Source: Paraburkholderia acidisoli (lineage in GTDB: Bacteria > Pseudomonadota > Gammaproteobacteria > Burkholderiales > Burkholderiaceae). From it: a stretch of DNA of 64,000 nt. The position numbers were made by a program, and so were the translations under genes. The first letter of the stretch is position 1, and each line of letters starts with the position of its first letter. The notes beneath the pieces are model-generated. The model was not told the origin of the DNA. It searched no databases and saw only the letters and a list, made by a program, of their open reading frames with translations. The stretch covers positions 186,001 through 250,000 of the forward strand of contig NZ_CP046916.1 of the NCBI RefSeq assembly GCF_009789675.1, given 5' to 3'. Below, in pieces: positions 45,384 to 54,308 of the stretch.

Positions 45384-47627
45384 TTACTTCGCAGCGGCTT
45401 CGAGAGCAGCGTTGAAGGTCTTGCTCGGACGCATGATTTCAGCGAGCTTCGCGAAGTCCGGCTTGTAGTAGCCGCCGATGTCGACCGGCTTGCCTTGCAC
45501 TTCGGCCAGCTCGGCCACGATCTTCTGCTCGTTCTCGGCCAGCGTCTTCGCGAGCGGCGCGAATTGAGCGGCGAGTTCCGCGTCTTCCTTCTGTGCGGCC
45601 AGTTCTTGTGCCCAGTACATCGACAGATAGAACTGGCTGCCGCGGTTGTCCAGCTCGCCGGTCTTCGGCGACGGACCCTTGTTGTTGTCGAGCAGCTTGC
45701 CCGTGGCGGCGTCGAGCGTCTTCGCGAGCAGCTTCGCACGCGCGTTGTTCGTCTTGATGCCGAGGTCTTCGAGCGAGACGGCCAGCGCGAGGAATTCGCC
45801 GAGCGAGTCCCAGCGCAGGTGGTCTTCCTGCACCAGCTGCTGCACGTGCTTCGGCGCCGAACCGCCCGCGCCCGTTTCGTACATGCCGCCGCCGGCCATC
45901 AGCGGAACGATCGAGAGCATCTTTGCCGAGGTGCCCAGTTCCATGATCGGGAACAGGTCGGTCAGGTAGTCGCGCAGAATGTTGCCCGTGACCGAGATCG
46001 TGTCCAGACCGCGGATCACGCGCTCGAGCGTGTAACGCATCGCGCGCACTTGCGACATGATCTGGATGTCGAGGCCCTTCGTGTCGTAATCCTTCAGGTA
46101 CGTTTCGACCTTCTTGATCAGCTCGTTTTCGTGCGGACGGTACGGGTCGAGCCAGAACACGGCCGGCATGCCCGAGTTCTTCGCGCGCGTGACGGCGAGC
46201 TTGACCCAGTCGCGGATCGGCGCGTCCTTCACGAGGCACATGCGCCAGATGTCGCCTTGCTCGACTTGCTGCGTGAGCGCTTCGATGACTTCGCCCGTGG
46301 CGTTGTCGACGATGCGCGCTTCGCCGTCTTCCTTGATCTCGAACGTCTTGTCGTGCGAACCGTACTCTTCGGCCTTCTGCGCCATCAGGCCGACGTTCGG
46401 CACCGTGCCCATCGTGCGCGGGTCGAAGGCGCCGTTGGTCTTGCAGAAGTTGACGATTTCCTGGTAGATGCGCGCGAACGTGCTTTCCGGAATCAGGCAC
46501 TTCGTGTCGGCCGGGCGGCCGTCGGCGCCCCACATCTTGCCGCCCGCACGGATCATGGCCGGCATGGATGCGTCGACGATCACGTCGTTCGGCGCGTGCA
46601 GGTTCGAGATGCCCTTGGCCGAGTCGACCATGGCGAGCGCCGGGCGGTGCTCGTGGCACGCGTGCATGTCGCGGATGACTTCTTCACGCTGCGATTCCGG
46701 CAGCGTTTCGATCTTCGTGTACAGGTCGACGAGGCCGTTGTTGACGTTCACGCCGAGCTGTTCGAACAGCTTCGCGTGCTTCGCGAACGCGTCCTTGTAG
46801 AACGTGCGCACGGCGTGGCCGAACACGATCGGGTGCGAGACCTTCATCATGGTCGCCTTCACGTGCAGCGAGAGCATGACGCCGGTCTTGCGCGCGTCTT
46901 CCATCTGTTCTTCGTAGAACGCCAGCAGGGCCTTCTTGCTCATGAACATGCTGTCGACGATCTCGCCGGCTTGCAGCGTGACCTTCGGCTTGAGCACGAT
47001 GGTTTCGCCGCGCTTCGTCACGAGTTCCATGCGCACTTCGCGCGCTTTCTCGTTCGTGATCGACTTTTCGCCGTGATAGAAGTCGCCGTGCTTCATGTGC
47101 GCGACGTGGGTGCGCGAAGCCATGCTCCACTCGCCCATGCTGTGCGGGTGCTTCTTCGCGTAGTTCTTGACCGCGAGCGGCGCGCGGCGGTCCGAGTTGC
47201 CTTCGCGCAGAACCGGGTTCACGGCCGAGCCGAGGCACTTCGAGTAGCGCTTCTGAATGGACTGTTCTTCTTCCGTCTTCGGATCTTCGGGGAAGTCAGG
47301 GATCTTGTAGCCCTTGCCCTGGAGTTCCTTGATCGCGGCGACGAGCTGCGGCACCGATGCGCTGATGTTCGGCAGCTTGATGATGTTGGTTTCCGGAAGC
47401 TGCGTGAGACGACCCAGTTCAGCCAGGTTGTCCGGCACGCGCTGCTCTTCCGTGAGGAATTCGGGGAATTCGCCGAGGATACGGCCTGCCACGGAGATAT
47501 CGCTCGTCTCGACGTTCACGCCGGCCGGCGCAGCGAAGGTGCGGATGATCGGCAGAAACGCGCTGGTGGCGAGCAGCGGCGCTTCATCGGTCAGGGTATA
47601 GATGATGGTGGGTTGCTGGGTACTCAT
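45384..47627 (-). CDS. icd: Monomeric NADP-dependent isocitrate dehydrogenase
   Basis: A 747-aa enzyme of the large single-chain IDH type (about 740 aa), converting isocitrate to 2-oxoglutarate and CO2 with NADP. Characteristic blocks are [76 protein letters not shown] and [30 protein letters not shown]. The start ATG at 47627 follows a 497-bp intergenic region shared with marR. This IDH type is unrelated in sequence to the dimeric E. coli enzyme. Confidence 0.97.
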   Translation of the reverse strand: MSTQQPTIIYTLTDEAPLLATSAFLPIIRTFAAPAGVNVETSDISVAGRILGEFPEFLTEEQRVPDNLAELGRLTQLPETNIIKLPNISASVPQLVAAIKELQGKGYKIPDFPEDPKTEEEQSIQKRYSKCLGSAVNPVLREGNSDRRAPLAVKNYAKKHPHSMGEWSMASRTHVAHMKHGDFYHGEKSITNEKAREVRMELVTKRGETIVLKPKVTLQAGEIVDSMFMSKKALLAFYEEQMEDARKTGVMLSLHVKATMMKVSHPIVFGHAVRTFYKDAFAKHAKLFEQLGVNVNNGLVDLYTKIETLPESQREEVIRDMHACHEHRPALAMVDSAKGISNLHAPNDVIVDASMPAMIRAGGKMWGADGRPADTKCLIPESTFARIYQEIVNFCKTNGAFDPRTMGTVPNVGLMAQKAEEYGSHDKTFEIKEDGEARIVDNATGEVIEALTQQVEQGDIWRMCLVKDAPIRDWVKLAVTRAKNSGMPAVFWLDPYRPHENELIKKVETYLKDYDTKGLDIQIMSQVRAMRYTLERVIRGLDTISVTGNILRDYLTDLFPIMELGTSAKMLSIVPLMAGGGMYETGAGGSAPKHVQQLVQEDHLRWDSLGEFLALAVSLEDLGIKTNNARAKLLAKTLDAATGKLLDNNKGPSPKTGELDNRGSQFYLSMYWAQELAAQKEDAELAAQFAPLAKTLAENEQKIVAELAEVQGKPVDIGGYYKPDFAKLAEIMRPSKTFNAALEAAAK

Positions 47628-48124
47628 CGGCTTCTTGGCGGGGAGATTAAACGGGGTGGCAAAACCACCGGCTGCGCGCAGTCGGCGAAACACGTGGATT
47701 TTGCCTGATTTTGAGGACGCGCGGGGCCGAAGTCGGCATGAATTTCATAATGTAAAATGACATTGCGCGACGTCGAATGGGCGAAAAATTGCTGCGCCAG
47801 CCTTGTTCGAGCGGCGCCTTGGCGAAAACGATTTCACGTGAGAAGCCTGTCCGGTAAGGGTTTCCGGCCCGATTCGGGTAATTTTGCTGCATTGCATGAT
47901 TTTTAAGGTTTGCTCCTTATGTAGGCTGTCAAGCCAGGAAAGACCCTTGTAAAAAGAAGGGGGATTCGGGCAGTCTTATATAAGAATTTTTTCCCGGACG
48001 CGGTTTTTCGACGCGGCTTTTCCTGGTCATTTAGACGGGTATTGGCACCGGTTTGGTGCGCGCCGAATACGCGCTCCTCACCATATCGATTGCCTTGCTA
48101 ATCAATTTATGAAACGATGACGGC
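47628..48124. other. Intergenic region between icd and the MarR gene
   Basis: About 500 bp, AT-richer than its surroundings, holding the divergent promoters. It contains one copy of the MarR-type operator just before marR. I see no additional gene. Confidence 0.55.
48087..48116 (+). promoter_or_regulatory. MarR operator copy 1
   Basis: A 30-bp element immediately before marR, containing CGATTG, CTTGCTAATCAA and GAAACG. It is 25/30 identical to a second copy at 48566-48595. The pair of sites upstream of marR and the next gene indicates autoregulation. Confidence 0.75.
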
Positions 48125-48541
48125 ATGTTCGATCACTGCCTGTACTTCAATTCGTCGGCGCTGGCGCGGCTCGTGGAGCGCGAGTGGAGCCTCGCGTACG
48201 CGCCGTTCGGCTTGACGCCCGCGCAAGGTTTCGTGCTGCGCGTCGTGCTCGCGAAGCCCGGCTGTCTCGCGAGCGATGTCGCGCAAACGCTCGGGATCGC
48301 GCGCCCGACCGCCACGCGTCTCGTCGATGGCCTGTGCGACAAGGCGCTGCTCGAACGCCGCCAGGGCGAGGCGGACGGCCGCGAGTGGGGGCTTTTCCCC
48401 ACCGAACAGGGCGCCGCGCTCGACGGCCCGATCAACGCGGCAAGCGCGGAGGTCGCGCGCCGTTTGCGTTCGCAGGTCGGCCCGGAGCTGTTCGAATCGA
48501 CGGTGACAGGCATGCGCAAGATTCGAAACGAGCTGGTTTGA
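48125..48541 (+). CDS. MarR-family transcriptional regulator
   Basis: A 138-aa winged-helix regulator. Helices read FGLTPAQGFVLRVVLAKPG, then the recognition region CLASDVAQTLGIARPTATRL and the wing LLERRQGEADGREWGLFPTE. Two cysteines (CLYFN near the N-terminus and PGCLASD) could be redox-sensing, as in OhrR/MgrA-type proteins, but this is unproven. It starts 8 bp after operator copy 1. The following small gene has the second operator copy, so both are likely its targets. Confidence 0.9.
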   Translation: MFDHCLYFNSSALARLVEREWSLAYAPFGLTPAQGFVLRVVLAKPGCLASDVAQTLGIARPTATRLVDGLCDKALLERRQGEADGREWGLFPTEQGAALDGPINAASAEVARRLRSQVGPELFESTVTGMRKIRNELV

Positions 48542-48565
48542 GATCAGCCGTTTTTTTTACCCAAA

Positions 48566-48595
48566 CGATTGTCTTGCTAATCAAATATCGAAACG
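48566..48595 (+). promoter_or_regulatory. MarR operator copy 2
   Basis: The second copy of the 30-bp element (CGATTG, CTTGCTAATCAA, GAAACG), ending 10 bp before the ATG of the next gene. The copies match at 25 of 30 positions. Confidence 0.75.
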
Positions 48596-48605
48596 GAGAA
48601 CCACG

Positions 48606-48869
48606 ATGCACGACTCGGCACGCACGGCAGGCGGCAACAAGGCGAAGAGGGAAGACGCGTGGCACTGGCTGCTCGGCGGCGCGATCACCGTGTTCGCGGT
48701 CGGTTCCGTGGCGCTCGCGCTGATGGCGATGCCGCGCGCGGTGGAGGCGAACCGCCGGGCGTGCCTCGCCGCGCGCGCGAACGATCTGCATGCCGATCTC
48801 GCCGCGTTCGGCCAGGATCCGGCGTGGCAGTCGCCGTATGTGGATGCGTTGGCGGCGTGCGCGAACTAG
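48606..48869 (+). CDS. Small membrane-anchored protein of unknown function, MarR regulon
   Basis: An 87-aa protein with a basic N-terminus, one transmembrane helix (about residues 22-44, WLLGGAITVFAVGSVALALM) and a short external tail with two cysteines (RACLAA and LAACAN). No family is recognised. A GGAG site overlaps the operator copy upstream, so MarR binding should block its expression. Confidence 0.7.
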   Translation: MHDSARTAGGNKAKREDAWHWLLGGAITVFAVGSVALALMAMPRAVEANRRACLAARANDLHADLAAFGQDPAWQSPYVDALAACAN

Positions 48870-48896
48870 CCGCGCCACGCCGCGCGCAACGATCGC

Positions 48897-49721
48897 TTAC
48901 TTCTGGTTGAGGAACGCGAGCAGGTCGGCGTTGACCTGATCGGCCATGGTCGTGCACATGCCGTGCGGGCCGCCCGGATAGATCTTGAGCGTCGCGTTCT
49001 TGACGATCTTCGCCGAGAGCTTGCCCGCGTCGTCGATCGGCACGATCTGGTCGTCGTCGCCGTGCAGGATCAGCGTGGGCACGTCGAACTTCTTGAGGTC
49101 GTCGGTGTAATCGACTTCGGAGAATTCATGCACGCACTCGTAGAGCGCGAGCACGCCGCCGAGCATGCCTTGCAGCCAGAACTGGTCGATGGTGCCCTGC
49201 GAGACCTTCGCGCCTTCGCGATTGAAGCCGTAGAACGGCGTGGCGAGGTCCTTGAAGAACTGCGAGCGGTTGTCGACCACGCCTTTGCGAATGCCGTCGA
49301 ACACGTCTTTCGGCAGGCCGCCCGGATTCGTCTCGCTCTGGATCATGATGGGCGGCACCGCGCCGATCAGCACCGCGCCTGCCACCCGCTTCGTGCCGTG
49401 GCGGCCGATATAGCGCGCGACTTCGCCGCCGCCCGTGGAATGGCCGACGAGCGTGGCGTCTTTCACGTCGAGCTTGTCGAGCAGTTCGGCGAGATCGTCG
49501 GCCCAGGTGTTCATGTCGTTGCCCTTCGCGGGCTGCCCGGAGCGGCCGTGACCGCGCCGGTCGTGCGCGATCACGCGAAAGCCGTGCTGCACCAGAAATA
49601 GCATCTGGGCGTCCCACGCGTCGGCCGAGAGCGGCCAGCCATGGCTGAACACGACGGGCCGGCCGCTGCCCCAATCCTTGTAGTAGATCGACGTGCCGTC
49701 GCGAGTGGTGAAGGTGCTCAT
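48897..49721 (-). CDS. Alpha/beta hydrolase, non-haem chloroperoxidase/aryl-esterase type
   Basis: A 274-aa alpha/beta hydrolase close to cofactor-free bacterial haloperoxidases and arylesterases. Motifs are [15 protein letters not shown] (oxyanion loop), [13 protein letters not shown], nucleophile elbow VGHSTGGGE, catalytic Asp in [12 protein letters not shown] and His in GGPHGMCTT. The start is the ATG at 49721 with GGAGAG upstream. It probably acts as an esterase or perhydrolase; the physiological substrate is unknown. It converges with the preceding MarR-controlled gene. Confidence 0.92.
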   Translation of the reverse strand: MSTFTTRDGTSIYYKDWGSGRPVVFSHGWPLSADAWDAQMLFLVQHGFRVIAHDRRGHGRSGQPAKGNDMNTWADDLAELLDKLDVKDATLVGHSTGGGEVARYIGRHGTKRVAGAVLIGAVPPIMIQSETNPGGLPKDVFDGIRKGVVDNRSQFFKDLATPFYGFNREGAKVSQGTIDQFWLQGMLGGVLALYECVHEFSEVDYTDDLKKFDVPTLILHGDDDQIVPIDDAGKLSAKIVKNATLKIYPGGPHGMCTTMADQVNADLLAFLNQK

Positions 49722-50024
49722 CGCAAACTCTCCTGTTTCGTACACCGGATTAATGACGAAGACGAACGCCGTCGCGCGAATGCGGCTGTGATAACAACCG
49801 GCGCGACGGGTCGGGAACGGGGTGGAGCGAGACTACGAAGCGTGCGCGAGCCCGCGAGAAATCGTGCGGACGAGACGGGCGGCCAGCGACGCGAATGCAG
49901 TATAGAGAGAACGAAATCGCGGTGGCGCGAAGGTGCGCGAAGTGCCGTGGCGCGATGCGGGCGCGCTCACCCGGTGGCGTGAAAATCGCGCGTGGGAATC
50001 GCGTGTGGGAGTCGCGTGTGGGAA
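49722..50024 (-). other. Intergenic region upstream of the hydrolase
   Basis: About 300 bp, presumably the hydrolase promoter. It contains short direct repeats of CGCGTGTGGGA near 49998-50025. I find no gene or strong terminator. Confidence 0.45.
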
Positions 50025-50273
50025 TCAGCGGCGGCGCTTTTTCCAGTCGTAATCGGGGGGCGGCTCGGCAGCGCCCGCGGGGCCCACGCTGGCGGGATTC
50101 TCCGAGCACAGCGTGACGAAGCCGACCGAGCGGTCCTGCGCCTGGCGGCGGCGCAAGGTCTCGGCGAACGCGAGTGCCTCCGACATGCCGCCCGCCGCGA
50201 ACGATTCCATGTGCGGCACGCGCCCGCCATCGGCCGACATTTCGCACCAGTACACCACGAACACCGCGCTCAT
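50025..50273 (-). CDS. Small conserved-looking hypothetical protein
   Basis: An 82-aa soluble protein starting MSAVFVVYWCEMSADGGRVP, with HMESFAAGGMSEALAFAETLRR and a basic end DYDWKKRRR. It looks like small Burkholderia hypotheticals of this type, but I cannot name a domain. No signal peptide is visible. The ATG at 50273 is chosen over an in-frame start at 50330, because the sequence becomes protein-like only from there. Confidence 0.6.
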   Translation of the reverse strand: MSAVFVVYWCEMSADGGRVPHMESFAAGGMSEALAFAETLRRRQAQDRSVGFVTLCSENPASVGPAGAAEPPPDYDWKKRRR

Positions 50274-50513
50274 GATCGGGCTGCCGGATACCGGCGTAAC
50301 GCGTGCGCGATACGCGAGATGCGAACGCATTCGCTACATGTTTGCATTGCAATGGTTGAGTGGCGTGTCATGTCGATTCGTATCCTGAGTGGCGGGATTT
50401 TCGCCGATGATTTGCCGATTCGGCGAGTGTCATTGGTTGCGCGCGCAACCAGTAGATTTCGACACCGCCGCGTCCGCCGCGATTTGCCGTATCGACATGA
50501 ATCCGCGCACGCA

Positions 50514-51590
50514 TCATGGATTGGCCGGCACGCCGTCGCGCCACGCGCCCCAGTTCCCGACGATCGCCGCGACCAGCGGCTGCCCCGCGCGATAAAGATT
50601 TTCGAGCGCGGGCGCGAAGCCGCCCTGGCTCGCGTAATTCAGCAGATTCGCGGCGTTGGTTTCGCCCTTGTACGGCCGATCGAAGTCCGAGCCCGCGCGC
50701 AGCACGGCCACGCGGTCGAGATCGACGCGCTGGGCGGCCGCCGCGCGCTTGAGCGCTTCGTAGGTCGCGTTGTCTTCCTGCTGCGTCATGCAATAGCGCC
50801 CCTGGCCTCCGGTGAGCTGGCGCGTGAATTCGGTCGCGCGTTCGCCGAGCGCGGTGCCGGAGAACCACGTGTCGTCGGCCACGGAATCGCAGCGGATCAC
50901 CGTGGGCGCCCGGTTCGCGGGCGCGTAGCCGTATTTGGCGCGCGCGGCTTTGGCCTCGGCGCTGTCCGCGAGCGCAACCTCGTGCGAGAGCGCGAAGGCG
51001 GCATCGGCGAGTTTCGGATTCAGCCGGAATACCTCGGTGCGGTAATCGAGCGGCGGCTTTTGCGTGGGATTCTTCGTGTTGATGCCGAGATAACCCGTGG
51101 GCCAGCCGCGCGGGCGGCGGTCGCCGTCGATCTCCCATTGCAGGCCGAAGTCGACGAGCCAGTCCGACCACGCCGCCGAGCCCACCGTCCCCAGGTGCGG
51201 ATTCACGCCCGCGATGCCCGCGACGAGGAAATACGTGTGACGCAGATCGAACTGCGGCGCGAACGCCAGCGCCATGGTCGAGGCGGCGGCGTTGGTGTGG
51301 CCCATGCCCGTGGTCATCACGCACACGTCGCTGGCGTTGCACTGCACCTCGGGATAGTCGGGCGACAGACCCGCCACGCGCACCGCCTGCCACGGCCCGA
51401 GCCGGTCGAGCCAGGTTTTGGCCTCGGGCGCGAACATCGTCACGATCATCACCTTGACCGGGCGCGGCGTCTGCGCGACGGTCGGGCTGCCGGGATTCGC
51501 CGAGGCGGGCGCGGTGGGCGAAGTCGTGGCGCAGGCGGCCAGCAGCGCGGCGCCTGCGAGTGCGAACACGGTGAGAACGCGGTTTGGCAT
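50514..51590 (-). CDS. Purine nucleoside permease (NUP)-family lipoprotein
   Basis: A 358-aa protein with a lipoprotein signal (LLAAC, Cys at residue 20), followed by a NUP-family domain: VKVMIVTMFAPEAKTWLDRL, TTGMGHTNAAASTMALAF, FLVAGIAGVNPHLGTVGSAA, and DSVADDTWFSGTALGERA. NUP proteins were described in Candida as nucleoside permeases, but the fold resembles nucleoside phosphorylases, so an enzymatic role in the periplasm is equally possible. GGAGTT precedes the ATG at 51590. No purine genes adjoin it. Confidence 0.85.
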   Translation of the reverse strand: MPNRVLTVFALAGAALLAACATTSPTAPASANPGSPTVAQTPRPVKVMIVTMFAPEAKTWLDRLGPWQAVRVAGLSPDYPEVQCNASDVCVMTTGMGHTNAAASTMALAFAPQFDLRHTYFLVAGIAGVNPHLGTVGSAAWSDWLVDFGLQWEIDGDRRPRGWPTGYLGINTKNPTQKPPLDYRTEVFRLNPKLADAAFALSHEVALADSAEAKAARAKYGYAPANRAPTVIRCDSVADDTWFSGTALGERATEFTRQLTGGQGRYCMTQQEDNATYEALKRAAAAQRVDLDRVAVLRAGSDFDRPYKGETNAANLLNYASQGGFAPALENLYRAGQPLVAAIVGNWGAWRDGVPANP

Positions 51591-51692
51591 CAGGTAACTC
51601 CTTGTTCCGATTGGCGGAACTATCGCACCGAACGGCTTGATCGCGCCCCGAATGTGCGCGCGGCACGCGTCGAGCGGTCGCCGCGACTGCGG

Positions 51693-51725
51693 CCGAATCG
51701 CCACCGAATCGCCACCGAATCGCCC
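51693..51725 (+). repeat. Three tandem copies of an 11-bp unit
   Basis: CCGAATCGCCA is repeated three times head to tail (the last copy ends in C) in the intergenic region before the Hsp70 module. Function unknown. Confidence 0.7.
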
Positions 51726-51769
51726 ATTTTGTCCGGCTTTGCGCCGCGACAAGGCAAAATACCGGTTTC

Positions 51770-51796
51770 GAGCCCGCCCGCGGGCTCCTGTTTTTC
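51770..51796 (+). terminator. Terminator-like hairpin 72 bp before DUF2760
   Basis: GAGCCCG and CGGGCTC with loop CCCG, followed by CTGTTTTTCC. If the module's promoter lies further upstream this could act as an attenuator; otherwise it blocks read-through. Confidence 0.5.
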
Positions 51797-51867
51797 CTGC
51801 CGGCGCCTGGCGCGTCCGGCGCGCAGGCGCCCCGGCGGTGCGCCTGCGCCACACTGGAGTCGTCTTC

Positions 51868-52461
51868 ATGCCCGAATCGAACCTGTCCTTCTTTGGACGT
51901 CTCTCCGTTGCATTCGGATCGTTCTTCGCGATCCTCGGCGACGGCGAACTCGCCGCCAACGTGCGCGGCCTGCGCGAAGGTCATTTCCCCGCCGCCGCTT
52001 CGTCCGTTCCCACGCCCGCGCCGGCCGCCGCGCCCGTGGCGAAGCCGGAACCGAAGCCCGCGCCCTCGGTCGTCAAGGAATCCACGCCCGAGGCCGCGCT
52101 GCAACTGCTCGGCCTGCTCCAGCGCAACGCGCGCTTCATCGACTTCGTCGAGGAAGACATCAAGCACTATTCGGATGCCGATATCGGCGCCGCCGCGCGT
52201 ATCGTTCACGAAGGCTGCCGCGCCACGCTGCGCGATCACTTCACGATCCGCCCCGTGCGCAGCGAATCCGAAGGCGCGCGCATCACGCTCGCGCCGGGCT
52301 TCGACGCCGCCGCCGTGCGCCTCACCGGCAACGTGGTGGGCGAGGCGCCGTTCACGGGCAGCCTCACGCATCGCGGCTGGCGCGTCGAGGAGGTGAAGCT
52401 GCCGCAACTCGTGAAAACGCACGACGCGCGCATCGTCGCGCCCGCCGAGGTGGAACTGTGA
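51868..52461 (+). CDS. DUF2760 protein, first gene of the paired Hsp70 module
   Basis: A 197-aa protein matching DUF2760, a family of unknown function found next to unusual Hsp70 genes. The N-terminal 30 residues are amphipathic/hydrophobic (FFGRLSVAFGSFFAILGDGE). A Pro/Ala-rich linker (about residues 45-70) leads to a conserved C-terminal domain (ALQLLGLLQRNARFIDFVEE, then YSDADIGAAARIVHEGCRAT and FTGSLTHRGWRVEEVKLPQL). Its stop overlaps the next start as GTGA, so translation is coupled. It may be the recruiting or substrate factor for the Hsp70s, which is inference. Confidence 0.85.
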   Translation: MPESNLSFFGRLSVAFGSFFAILGDGELAANVRGLREGHFPAAASSVPTPAPAAAPVAKPEPKPAPSVVKESTPEAALQLLGLLQRNARFIDFVEEDIKHYSDADIGAAARIVHEGCRATLRDHFTIRPVRSESEGARITLAPGFDAAAVRLTGNVVGEAPFTGSLTHRGWRVEEVKLPQLVKTHDARIVAPAEVEL

Positions 52462-54308
52462 GCGCGCGCTATTCGATCGGCGTCGATCTGGGCACCACGC
52501 ATTGCGCGCTGTCCTACGTCGACCTCACGGCCAGCGACGGCGAGAAGACCACCGAGGGCGTGCTCGCGGTCACGCAACTCACGGCGCCGGGCACGCTGGA
52601 AGCGCCGGAATTGCTGCCGTCGTTTCTGTATCTGCCGCATTCGGGCGAACTGACGCCGGGCGACCTCACGCTGCCGTGGACCGCCACGCGCGACTACGCC
52701 GTGGGCGAATTCGCCCGCAGCCGTGGCGCGGGCACGCCTATCCGCCTCGTGTCGAGCGCGAAGAGCTGGCTGTGCCATCCGGGCGTGGATCGCCGCGCGG
52801 CCATCCTGCCGAACGACGCGCCGCCCGAAGTCGAGCGCGTGTCGCCGCTCGAAAGCTCGGTGCGCTATCTCACGCACCTGCGCGAGGCATGGGACCACGC
52901 GCATCCCGAGGCGCCGTTCGGCGAGCAGGAAGTCACGGTGACGATTCCGGCTTCGTTCGATCCGGCCGCGCGCGAACTCACGGCGGAAGCCGCGCAGGCG
53001 GCGGGCTACGCCAACATGACGCTGCTCGAAGAGCCGCAGGCCGCGCTGTATAGCTGGATCCAGAAGAGCGGCGGCGCGTGGCGCAAGGAAGTGAAGGTCG
53101 GCGATATCCTCCTCGTCGTGGACGTGGGCGGCGGCACCACCGACCTTTCGCTGATCGCCGTGGTGGAGCGCGAAGGCAATCTCGAACTGCATCGCGTGGC
53201 CGTGGGCGAGCACATCCTGCTCGGCGGCGACAACATGGATCTCGCGCTCGCGCACGTGGTCGCGCGCAAGCTGGCGGCGCAAGGCACGCAAGCCGATCCG
53301 TGGCAGCTGCGCGCGCTCACCTACGCGTGCCGCTCGGCGAAGGAAACGCTGTTGAGCGACGCGAGCGTGGACACCGTGCCGCTCGTCGTGCCGAGCCGCG
53401 GTTCGAAGCTGATCGGCGGGTCGATCCGCACCGAACTCACGCGCGCCGAACTCACGCAGATCATCCTGGAAGGCTTCTTTCCGCAGGTCGAGGCGGCCGC
53501 GCGGCCCGCGGTGCGCACGCGCGTGGGTCTCACGCAACTGGGCTTGCCGTACGCGCAGGACGCGGGCGTGACGCGCCATCTCGCGGCATTCCTCGGCCGC
53601 CAGGTGCAGGCGCTCGCCGAAGTGGCGGGTCTGGGCGAACAAAGCGTGCAAGATGCGAACGCCACCTTCCTGCATCCCACGGCGGTGCTGTTCAACGGCG
53701 GCGTGTTCAAGTCGCCGCTGCTCTCGCAGCGCGTGCTCGACATTCTGAATGGCTGGCTCGCGGCGGAAGGCGCGCCGGCGGCGCGCATGCTGAGCGGCGC
53801 CGATCTCGATCTGGCCGTCGCGCGCGGCGCGGCGTACTACGGCTACGTGAAGCGCGGGCGCGGCGTGCGCATTCGCGGCGGCACGGCACGCGCGTACTAC
53901 GTGGCGGTCGAGTCGGCCATGCCGGCCGTGCCCGGTCTCGAACCGCCGGTTTCGGCGCTGTGTGTGGCCCCCTTCGGCATGGAAGAGGGCAGCGACGCGC
54001 CGTTGCCGCCGCAGGAGTTCGGCCTCGTGGTAGGCGAGCCGGTGCATTTCCGCTTCTTCGGCTCTTCGGTGCGGCGTCACGATCAGGTTGGCACGATGCT
54101 CGACTACTGGTCGCCCGAGGAGTTGCAGGAACTCGAAGCGATCCAGGCCACGCTGCCCACCGAAGGCCGCACGCCCGGCGAAGTCGTGCCCGTGCGCCTG
54201 CACGCGCGTGTGACCGAAGCGGGCACGCTCGAACTCGAGGCCATGCCGAGCGGCACGAACGAGCGCTGGAAGGTCGAGTTCGACGTGCGCGGCAGCGTGC
54301 CCGAATAA
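52458..54308 (+). CDS. Divergent Hsp70-family ATPase A
   Basis: A 616-aa Hsp70-like chaperone distinct from DnaK. The ATPase domain has phosphate 1 motif IGVDLGTTHCALSYVD, phosphate 2 VVDVGGGTTDLSLIAV, an LLGGDNMDLALAH loop in place of the usual GGEDFD, and the adenosine motif FNGGVFKSPLL. The C-terminal part is shorter and unlike the DnaK substrate domain. No EEVD-like tail is visible. The start is a GTG overlapping the DUF2760 stop. It is followed immediately by a second Hsp70 gene. It is probably a dedicated system, not a general chaperone, since no dnaJ or grpE is nearby. Confidence 0.9.
   Translation: MSARYSIGVDLGTTHCALSYVDLTASDGEKTTEGVLAVTQLTAPGTLEAPELLPSFLYLPHSGELTPGDLTLPWTATRDYAVGEFARSRGAGTPIRLVSSAKSWLCHPGVDRRAAILPNDAPPEVERVSPLESSVRYLTHLREAWDHAHPEAPFGEQEVTVTIPASFDPAARELTAEAAQAAGYANMTLLEEPQAALYSWIQKSGGAWRKEVKVGDILLVVDVGGGTTDLSLIAVVEREGNLELHRVAVGEHILLGGDNMDLALAHVVARKLAAQGTQADPWQLRALTYACRSAKETLLSDASVDTVPLVVPSRGSKLIGGSIRTELTRAELTQIILEGFFPQVEAAARPAVRTRVGLTQLGLPYAQDAGVTRHLAAFLGRQVQALAEVAGLGEQSVQDANATFLHPTAVLFNGGVFKSPLLSQRVLDILNGWLAAEGAPAARMLSGADLDLAVARGAAYYGYVKRGRGVRIRGGTARAYYVAVESAMPAVPGLEPPVSALCVAPFGMEEGSDAPLPPQEFGLVVGEPVHFRFFGSSVRRHDQVGTMLDYWSPEELQELEAIQATLPTEGRTPGEVVPVRLHARVTEAGTLELEAMPSGTNERWKVEFDVRGSVPE

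Noticed and set aside
51693..51725. Three 11-bp repeats considered as an iteron/origin
   Set aside because: There are only three short copies, no replication gene, and clear chromosomal context.
49992..52457. In-frame N-terminal extension of the first Hsp70 by about 820 codons
   Set aside because: The extension runs antisense through the NUP-family gene and a small gene and overlaps DUF2760. The Hsp70 fold starts at the GTG at 52458, coupled to the DUF2760 stop.
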